Positions 1 to 4,146 of a stretch of DNA of 5,288 nt are shown piece by piece. This DNA is from an uncultured Anaerolineales bacterium. GTDB taxonomy: Bacteria > Chloroflexota > Anaerolineae > Anaerolineales > Villigracilaceae. The number at the start of each line of letters is the position of its first letter. Within the stretch, counting starts at the first letter, position 1. A model generated the notes under the pieces. That model saw nothing but the letters and a program-made list of their open reading frames with translations, made no database searches and was not told where the DNA came from. Location: NCBI GenBank assembly GCA_938008865.1, contig CALLJA010000089.1:1-5288 (forward strand), read 5' to 3'. Position numbers and translations under genes: made by a program.

Positions 1-91
1 CGGTTTGAGTCGCGCCTGCGCTGAGGCCGATCCAGGCCAGGCCCGCGGCGAGGATTGCAATGAAGAGAATACGGCGTACGATTGGTTGCAT
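1..91 (-). CDS. N-terminus of an exported or membrane-anchored protein (partial)
   Basis: Reading the minus strand from an ATG at 91-89 gives 30 open codons before the window edge. The peptide begins MQPIVRR, continues with a hydrophobic stretch at residues 8-23 (ILFIAILAAGLAWIGL), then SAGATQT. This is the classic layout of a signal peptide: two arginines, a hydrophobic core, and a small-residue site (A25-G26-A27) where signal peptidase I could cut after A27. An uncleaved N-terminal anchor is equally possible. There is no clear Shine-Dalgarno sequence before the ATG. The gene is divergent from the DUF429 gene, with a 193-bp spacer. The mature protein lies outside the window, so no function can be given. 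The short reading could be chance, but the signal-peptide pattern and the drop in GC immediately upstream of the ATG support a real gene. Confidence 0.65.
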   Translation of the reverse strand, partial: MQPIVRRILFIAILAAGLAWIGLSAGATQT

Positions 92-98
92 GGTTTGG

Positions 99-104
99 AT
101 TTTA
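99..104 (-). promoter_or_regulatory. possible -10 box for the leftward gene
   Basis: On the minus strand TAAAAT (5 of 6 to TATAAT) sits 7 nt before the ATG of the leftward gene. If used, transcription would begin at or next to the start codon, giving a leaderless mRNA, which would agree with the missing Shine-Dalgarno sequence. No convincing -35 hexamer is found 16-18 bp upstream, and the spacer is AT-rich, so a chance match is quite possible. Confidence 0.25.
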
Positions 105-235
105 CTCGGTGGAAATGAATTTTATTCTTGGATGCGGAGACGGAGGGAAAGTGTCAGAAAAGATAAGTTGGATATTTTGGGTCTTGATACGGTGGAGGAA
201 CGTAGCCTATTCGACCACCTTATGTCTCAAATTTA

Positions 236-264
236 TTGCATATCTTTCTTTTTTCGGCTACACT
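236..264 (+). promoter_or_regulatory. candidate sigma-70-type promoter of the DUF429 gene
   Basis: TTGCAT (236-241, 3 of 6 to TTGACA) and TACACT (259-264, 4 of 6 to TATAAT) are separated by exactly 17 bp, inside an AT-rich stretch directly before the gene. The predicted transcript would start near 271 and have a leader of only about 14 nt, with no Shine-Dalgarno sequence. Neither hexamer is strong; spacing and position are the main support. The rest of the 92-284 spacer shows nothing else that I can name. Confidence 0.4.
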
Positions 265-284
265 GATAAAAAGGCCCATTTCTT

Positions 285-1046
285 ATGTTGTTCACAGACT
301 CCGTCTACGTTGGGATCGACCCTGCTTCGGGACGCAAGTCCTTCGCCTATGCCGCGCTCGACCGTGACCTGCATCTGGTCACGTTGGCGGATGGCGAGCT
401 GGATGACCTGACAGCCTTCCTCGGCGCGCAGCGTTCGGCGGTGGTGGCGATCCTGGCGCCGTCGAGCGTCAACCAGGGATTGGTGCGGAGGAAACTCGAA
501 AGCGAGAGTCTGACCCCAGGGATGCACATCCGCGGCGCGGACCTGCGCATGGCGGAGTACGACCTGCGCGAGCGCGGCATCACCGTGACGGGTACGCCCG
601 CGCGCGTCGAGTCCTGCCCCGCGTGGATGCAGTCTGGTTTCGACCTGTATAAGAAACTGGCGAAGATGGGTTTTGCGACCTACCCGCAGGACGACGCCCC
701 GTACCAGATGCTGGAGGCGAATCCGCACGCCTGTTTCTGCGCCCTGCTGGACCAGATCCCGTTGCCAAAGCCGACCCTGGAAGGACGTCTGCAGCGACAG
801 TTGGCCCTGCACGAGCGCAGAATCCGCGTGAAAGACCCGATGGATTTCTTCGAGGAGATTACGCGCCACAAACTGCTGAGAGGCATCCTGCCAACCGACC
901 TGGTCTACGCCGCCGATATGCTGGACGTGATCGTCGCGGCCTACACCGCTTGGCTGGCGGTCCAACATCCCGAGCAGGTCGTCCACGTAGGCGACCCGTC
1001 CGAGGGGCAGATCGTCGTACCAGGACGACTGAAAGAAAAATACTGA
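285..1046 (+). CDS. DUF429 family protein (predicted RNase H-like fold)
   Basis: The 253-residue protein resembles the DUF429 family (PF04250), which is predicted to have an RNase H-like nuclease fold but has no established substrate. Visible family features are the first-strand motif VGIDPAS with Asp12, the central EANPHACF segment (Glu144 onward, like the family's E-x-H-P-E-x-x-F), GRLQRQ at 167-172, and a C-terminal acidic helix, DMLDVIVAAYTAW, at 211-223. The spaced acidic residues (D12, E144, D211, D214) are where RNase H-like proteins place metal ligands, so an active enzyme is plausible; this is inference. The ATG at 285 is chosen because it lies only eight residues before the conserved first strand. 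The gene is a single-gene unit with its own candidate promoter and a strong terminator, separate from the pentose phosphate operon. There is no signal peptide or membrane segment, so it is probably cytoplasmic. Confidence 0.8.
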   Translation: MLFTDSVYVGIDPASGRKSFAYAALDRDLHLVTLADGELDDLTAFLGAQRSAVVAILAPSSVNQGLVRRKLESESLTPGMHIRGADLRMAEYDLRERGITVTGTPARVESCPAWMQSGFDLYKKLAKMGFATYPQDDAPYQMLEANPHACFCALLDQIPLPKPTLEGRLQRQLALHERRIRVKDPMDFFEEITRHKLLRGILPTDLVYAADMLDVIVAAYTAWLAVQHPEQVVHVGDPSEGQIVVPGRLKEKY

Positions 1047-1065
1047 ACCACGCTGTACGGATTGT

Positions 1066-1099
1066 GTCCCGCAGGCGGCTTCCCTGCGGGACTTTTCTT
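1066..1099 (+). terminator. intrinsic terminator after the DUF429 gene
   Basis: A perfect 10-bp GC-rich stem (GTCCCGCAGG at 1066-1075 with CCTGCGGGAC at 1083-1092) encloses a 7-nt loop and is followed at once by TTTTCTT (1093-1099). It starts 19 nt after the DUF429 stop codon. This is a textbook Rho-independent terminator, and it insulates the tkt promoter that lies just downstream. Confidence 0.9.
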
Positions 1100-1106
1100 G
1101 TGTCAA

Positions 1107-1135
1107 ATGTCACCAGCGCTTCACAATGGTAAAAT
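1107..1135 (+). promoter_or_regulatory. extended -10 promoter of the tkt-rpiB-tal operon
   Basis: ATGTCA (1107-1112, 4 of 6 to TTGACA) and TAAAAT (1130-1135, 5 of 6 to TATAAT) are 17 bp apart. The -10 box is preceded by TGG (1127-1129), giving the TGn extension of an extended -10 promoter. The transcript would begin near 1142, leaving a leader of about 21 nt before the tkt ATG. The site lies directly after the DUF429 terminator, as expected for the start of a new transcription unit. No operator-like dyad is evident around it. Confidence 0.6.
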
Positions 1136-1162
1136 GTACCCACTCTATTCATTGGATTGATT

Positions 1163-3139
1163 ATGACCCCCGACCTTCAAACCCGTTCGATCAATACCCT
1201 GCGTTTTCTCTCCGCTGACGGCGTCCAGCAGGCCAATTCAGGCCATCCTGGACTTCCCATGGGCACCGCCTCCATCGCCTTCACCTTGTGGACGCGCCAC
1301 CTGCGCCACAACCCCCGCAATCCCAAGTGGGCGGGCCGCGACCGCTTCGTCCTCTCGGGCGGACACGGCTCGATGCTGTTGTACTCGCTGCTGCATCTCA
1401 CGGGCTACGACGTTTCCCTCGATGACCTCAAGAGTTTCCGCCAGTGGGGCAGCATCACGCCTGGGCACCCCGAATACGGCCTGACGCCTGGCGTCGAGAT
1501 GACCACGGGTCCGCTCGGGCAGGGATTCGCCACGGGCATAGGCATGGCGATTGCCGCCAACCACATGGCCGCCACCTTCAACCGTCCAGGCCATGAACTG
1601 ATCGACCCGTTCATCTACGCCATCGTCACCGACGGCGATTTGCAAGAAGGCGTCGCCTCTGAGGCCGCCTCGCTGGCGGGGCATCTCTCGCTGGGCCGCC
1701 TGATCTACCTCTACGACGACAACCGCATCTCCATCGACGGCTCGACCGACCTGGCTTTCACCGAGGACCGCGCCCTGCGCTTCGAGGCCTATGGCTGGCA
1801 CGTGCAGAAGGTGGCCGACGGCAACGACGTCGAAGCCATTGACGCCGCCATCCAGGCCGCCAAGGCTGACCCGCGCCCGTCGATCATCGTGTGTCGCACC
1901 ATCATTGGCTTTGGCTCCCCGAACCGCCAGGGCACCTCGAAGGCCCACGGCGAGCCGCTGGGTGACGAGGAACTGGCCCTCGCCAAACAAAACCTGGGCT
2001 GGCCGACCGAGCCGCGTTTCTTCATCCCCGAAGACACGCTCGAGTTCTACCGCCAGGCTGTGACCCGTGGAGGCAAGGCCGAGGACGAGTGGAAACTGCG
2101 TTTCGAGGCCTATCGCCGCATTCACCCCGACTTGGGCAAGGAACTGGAACGCCGCCTGAAGGGCGACCTTCCGTCCGATTGGCAATCTGCGCTGCCGACT
2201 TTCCCCGCCGACCCCAAAGGCATGGCCACCCGCGCCTCATCGGGCAAGGTGCTCAATGCGTTGGCCGCCAAACTGCCCGAGCTGATTGGCGGCTCGGCGG
2301 ACCTGGCCCCCTCCAACAACACCAAGTTGGACGGTTATCCCGCCTTCCTGAAGGATAGTCCGCAGGGACGCAACTTCCACTTTGGCGTGCGCGAACATGC
2401 CATGGGTGCGGCCCTGAACGGCATGGCCGTCTTCGGCGGCGTGATTCCTTACGGCGGTACCTTCCTGGTCTTCTCCGATTACAACCGTCCCGCCATCCGC
2501 GTGGCGGCGCTCTCACACATCCCGTCGATCTTCGTCTTCACGCATGACTCGATCGGCCTGGGCGAAGACGGCCCGACCCATCAGCCCGTGGAGCATCTGG
2601 CCGCGCTGCGCACCATCCCCAACCTGACCGTCATCCGCCCCGCCGATGCGAACGAGGTGGCCGCCGCCTGGAAGGTCGCCATCGAGAACAAGCACGGACC
2701 GACTGTCCTGGCCCTGACCCGACAGAATGTGCCGACCTTCGGCCCCTTCAGCGAGCCGACCGTTGAGCGCGGTGCGTACGTCCTCAAGGATTTCGGTGCT
2801 GAACCAAAGTTGGTCCTGATGGCTTCGGGTTCGGAAGTCGGCTTGATCTACGCCGCCGCCGAGAAGCTGGCCGCAGAGGGCATTGCCGTCCGCGTGGTAT
2901 CGTTCCCGTCGTGGGAACTGTTCGAGAAACAGGACCAGGCCTATCGTGAGTCGGTATTGCCGAAGTCGATCCAGGTGCGGCTGGCCGTCGAGGCGGGAGT
3001 CCGCCAGGGCTGGGAGCGTTACGCGTCCGCCTTCATCTGCATGGACTCCTATGGCGCGTCCGCGCCTGCCAAGACCCTGTTCGAGAAATTCGGTTTCACG
3101 GTCGAGAACGTGGTGGCGAGAGCGAAGGAATTGCTATGA
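1163..3139 (+). CDS. tkt: transketolase
   Basis: Thiamine-diphosphate enzyme that moves two-carbon ketol units between sugar phosphates in the non-oxidative pentose phosphate pathway; cytoplasmic. From the ATG at 1163 the protein is 658 residues, the normal full length. Order: N-terminal diphosphate/metal-binding domain with H28 (SGHPG), H68 (GGHGS), H101 (GHPE) and the motif DGD (157-159) to DDN (185-187). Then the pyrimidine-binding domain with catalytic E411 (FGVREHAM), H461, D469 and H473 (GEDGPTHQP) and R520 (ALTRQNVP), then the C-terminal domain. These agree in spacing with the E. coli enzyme. The residue before D157 is Thr where many transketolases have Gly, an ordinary variant. A TTG two codons earlier (1157) is in frame, but the ATG is the better start because the family sequence begins there; no Shine-Dalgarno sequence decides between them. 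It is the first gene of the operon and overlaps rpiB by 4 bp. 1-deoxyxylulose-5-phosphate synthase is excluded by the length and the transketolase-specific motifs. Confidence 0.97.
   Translation: MTPDLQTRSINTLRFLSADGVQQANSGHPGLPMGTASIAFTLWTRHLRHNPRNPKWAGRDRFVLSGGHGSMLLYSLLHLTGYDVSLDDLKSFRQWGSITPGHPEYGLTPGVEMTTGPLGQGFATGIGMAIAANHMAATFNRPGHELIDPFIYAIVTDGDLQEGVASEAASLAGHLSLGRLIYLYDDNRISIDGSTDLAFTEDRALRFEAYGWHVQKVADGNDVEAIDAAIQAAKADPRPSIIVCRTIIGFGSPNRQGTSKAHGEPLGDEELALAKQNLGWPTEPRFFIPEDTLEFYRQAVTRGGKAEDEWKLRFEAYRRIHPDLGKELERRLKGDLPSDWQSALPTFPADPKGMATRASSGKVLNALAAKLPELIGGSADLAPSNNTKLDGYPAFLKDSPQGRNFHFGVREHAMGAALNGMAVFGGVIPYGGTFLVFSDYNRPAIRVAALSHIPSIFVFTHDSIGLGEDGPTHQPVEHLAALRTIPNLTVIRPADANEVAAAWKVAIENKHGPTVLALTRQNVPTFGPFSEPTVERGAYVLKDFGAEPKLVLMASGSEVGLIYAAAEKLAAEGIAVRVVSFPSWELFEKQDQAYRESVLPKSIQVRLAVEAGVRQGWERYASAFICMDSYGASAPAKTLFEKFGFTVENVVARAKELL
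3124..3139 (+). promoter_or_regulatory. rpiB ribosome binding site and ATGA coupling junction
   Basis: GAAGGA (3124-3129) lies 6 nt before the rpiB ATG at 3136, inside the last codons of tkt. The start overlaps the tkt TGA as ATGA. It is one of only two clear Shine-Dalgarno sequences in the window. The arrangement fixes the rpiB start and suggests translational coupling, so that RpiB output follows transketolase output. Confidence 0.8.
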
Positions 3140-3606
3140 AAGTTGCCATCGCTGGAGACCATGCGGGCTTCCCGCTTAAAGCGACCGTGATCGAGGCTGT
3201 CCGCGCCGCGGGCCATGAAGCCATTGACCTGGGCACGGATTCCACCGCCCCCGTCGACTTTCCCGATTTCGCCGAGAAGGTCGGCCATGCCATCCAAAGC
3301 GGCGAGGCTGAGCGCGGAATTTTGATCTGCGGCTCGGGCATTGGCGCATGTATTGCCGCCAACAAGATGAAGGGCGTGTATGCATCCATCTGTCATGATA
3401 CATATTCCGCCATGCAGGGCGTCCTGCACGATGACATGAATGTGCTGTGCATGGGCGGCCGCGTGATCGGCCCCGAACTGGTCAAGGTGCTCGTACCTGC
3501 GTTCTTGAATACGGAATATGAAGGCGACAAGCCAGGCGGTGAACGGCTGGCGCGGCGCGTGGCGAAGATCCATAAACTGGAAGAAGGAAAGTCGTTGGAA
3601 GGTTAA
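3136..3606 (+). CDS. rpiB: ribose-5-phosphate isomerase B
   Basis: Cytoplasmic aldose-ketose isomerase (LacA/RpiB family) interconverting ribose-5-P and ribulose-5-P, which feeds the transketolase encoded upstream. The 156-residue protein has the family landmarks in order: GDHAG with D8 and H9, DFPDFA (41-46), the phosphate/anion loop CGSGIG with catalytic C65 (65-70), H87 (CHDTY), H98 in HDDMNVLCMGGR (98-109), and the Arg-rich segment GGERLARRVAKI (134-145). Length is slightly above the roughly 145-150 residues common in the family. The extra residues lie around 126-133 and at the C-terminus. The last four codons before the stop (SLEG) fall mostly within a GTTGGAAGGTT repeat that recurs twice downstream, so the C-terminus may have been reshaped by insertion of the neighbouring cassette (inference). 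All active-site residues are intact, so the enzyme should work. It shares a message with tkt through the ATGA overlap. Confidence 0.95.
   Translation: MKVAIAGDHAGFPLKATVIEAVRAAGHEAIDLGTDSTAPVDFPDFAEKVGHAIQSGEAERGILICGSGIGACIAANKMKGVYASICHDTYSAMQGVLHDDMNVLCMGGRVIGPELVKVLVPAFLNTEYEGDKPGGERLARRVAKIHKLEEGKSLEG
3594..3604 (+). repeat. GTTGGAAGGTT repeat, copy 1 (inside the rpiB 3' end)
   Basis: The 11-mer GTTGGAAGGTT occurs here, again at 3611-3621 in direct orientation, and as its exact reverse complement AACCTTCCAAC at 3654-3664. This first copy covers the last codons of rpiB and ends on the first base of its TAA. The other two copies contribute to the two arms of the palindrome downstream. Confidence 0.75.
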
Positions 3607-3660
3607 GAAGGTTGGAAGGTTTGCAGGTTGATTCTTGAATCTACAAACTTTCCAACCTTC
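3607..3660 (+). repeat. large imperfect palindrome directly after rpiB
   Basis: Bases 3607-3623 pair with 3644-3660 along 17 consecutive positions, 16 of them Watson-Crick and one (3618 with 3649) a G:U pair in RNA. After one mismatch (3624/3643), one pair (3625/3642) and a 4-nt bulge (3626-3629), the stem resumes as GATTC/GAATC (3630-3634 with 3637-3641) around a TT tip. The structure starts at the base after the rpiB TAA and ends 22 bp before the next ATG. No T-run follows, so it is not a standard intrinsic terminator. It could pause RNA polymerase, protect the upstream mRNA end, or be the end structure of a mobile cassette. Confidence 0.85.
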
Positions 3661-3672
3661 CAACTTGAAAAC
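3658..3672 (+). repeat. left copy of the cassette-flanking direct repeat
   Basis: TTCCAACTTGAAAAC here matches TTCAAACCTGAAAAC at 4120-4134 in 13 of 15 positions, in the same orientation. It overlaps the right arm of the palindrome and ends one base before the GGGAG ribosome binding site of the four-helix-bundle gene. Confidence 0.5.
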
Positions 3673-3677
3673 GGGAG
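3673..3677 (+). promoter_or_regulatory. Shine-Dalgarno site of the four-helix-bundle gene
   Basis: GGGAG lies 5 nt before the ATG at 3683. It decides the start: a longer in-frame reading from a TTG at 3635 would translate the palindrome arm and lacks a ribosome binding site. Confidence 0.75.
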
Positions 3678-3682
3678 TTATC

Positions 3683-4093
3683 ATGCCCACCATCAAACGC
3701 TTTGAAGAAATCGAGGCCTGGCAAACTGCGCGCAGCCTGACTAAAACGATCTACGCCGTCACAGAGCTGGGAAAGTTTGCCCGCGATTTTGGTTTGCGAG
3801 ACCAGATTCGCCGCGCGTCGGTTTCGGTGATGAGCAATATTGCAGAAGGATTTGAATCCCAAACGCAGCAGCAATTCATTCGATATTTGAGCATTGCAAA
3901 GGCGTCTGCTGGTGAAGTGCGTTCGCAATTGTATGTTTCTCGCGACCTGAATTATTTGACCGAAGAACAATTTGCCGACCTGTTTCAATCGGCTGAGAAA
4001 GCATCCCGTCAGATCGCTAACTTTATTTCATATCTCGAAAGTCACCCACAATCCCGCACAGTACGGGAGAATTTTGCAGAGTACGAAGCCTGA
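3683..4093 (+). CDS. four-helix-bundle protein (23S rRNA intervening-sequence / S23 family)
   Basis: The 136-residue protein carries the family signature: FEEIEAWQTARSL near the N-terminus (residues 7-19), LRDQIRRASVSVMSNIAEGF in the middle, then FIRYLSIAKASAGEVRSQL. It is long in charged and polar helical segments, has no signal peptide or membrane helix, and fits four antiparallel helices. The family includes proteins encoded within 23S rRNA intervening sequences of Leptospira and Coxiella and is structurally related to the Avd accessory protein of diversity-generating retroelements, a pentameric nucleic-acid-binding bundle. The function of chromosomal copies like this one is not settled. 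By hand count the gene is about 49% GC against roughly 63-70% in sampled lines of its neighbours. It uses TTT for 8 of 9 Phe, while tal uses TTC for 11 of 13. No reverse transcriptase, variable repeat or rRNA is visible here. It is co-directional with the operon and probably read from the tkt promoter. Confidence 0.9.
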   Translation: MPTIKRFEEIEAWQTARSLTKTIYAVTELGKFARDFGLRDQIRRASVSVMSNIAEGFESQTQQQFIRYLSIAKASAGEVRSQLYVSRDLNYLTEEQFADLFQSAEKASRQIANFISYLESHPQSRTVRENFAEYEA

Positions 4094-4140
4094 TCCTTCA
4101 ACCTGCTAACCTGTAAACATTCAAACCTGAAAACTTGGAA
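4094..4140 (+). repeat. AACCTG-rich repeat tract downstream of the four-helix-bundle gene
   Basis: The spacer to tal is G-poor and built of related short units: AACCTG occurs at 4100-4105, 4108-4113 and 4124-4129, with CCTTCAAC and ATTCAAAC variants between. It resembles the right arm of the palindrome on the other side of the gene (AACCTTCCAACTTGAAAAC) and contains the right copy of the 15-bp direct repeat (4120-4134). No hairpin or T-run is seen, so transcription should continue into tal. Confidence 0.6.
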
Positions 4141-4146
4141 ACGAAA

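Larger units (their letters stand above)
3594..4140 (+). mobile_element. putative four-helix-bundle gene cassette with repeat flanks
   Basis: The interval splits an otherwise compact pentose phosphate operon. It consists of the GTTGGAAGGTT repeats and palindrome on the left, a lower-GC four-helix-bundle gene, and an AACCTG-rich repeat tract on the right. A 15-bp sequence with 13 identities occurs on both sides in the same orientation (3658-3672 and 4120-4134). No transposase, integrase or clean target-site duplication is visible, so mobility is inferred from context, composition and repeats. Genes of this family are known to occur as insertions inside 23S rRNA genes and scattered in chromosomes. 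The exact ends are uncertain. Confidence 0.4.

Noticed and set aside
191..219. GGTGG...CCACC inverted repeat as an operator in the divergent spacer
   Set aside because: The arms are only 5 bp with a 19-bp gap and no inner symmetry, which is expected by chance.
60..411. Overlapping plus-strand frames (60-266, 82-411) across the divergent spacer
   Set aside because: They start inside the leftward signal-peptide gene, overlap the promoter region and DUF429, and give Cys/Trp/Ser-rich, non-protein-like translations.
258..1106. 282-codon open frame antisense to the DUF429 gene
   Set aside because: It is a shadow of the real gene and would have to read through the terminator stem. The product resembles no family I know.
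1238..2185. 315-codon open frame antisense to tkt
   Set aside because: It lies entirely opposite a certain transketolase gene in GC-rich DNA, where such frames arise from codon bias. The translation has no recognisable domain.
3607..3672. Intrinsic terminator after rpiB
   Set aside because: The hairpin is strong, but it is followed by CAACTTGAAAAC rather than a T-run, and the stem is only moderately GC-rich.
3635..3682. Upstream in-frame TTG start for the four-helix-bundle gene
   Set aside because: The added residues would be translated from the palindrome arm and do not belong to the family. The GGGAG site 5 nt before the ATG at 3683 sets the start.
3683..4093. Avd component of a diversity-generating retroelement, or an intervening sequence within a 23S rRNA gene
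   Set aside because: No reverse transcriptase, template or variable repeat and no rRNA sequence surrounds the gene; both sides are protein-coding metabolic genes.
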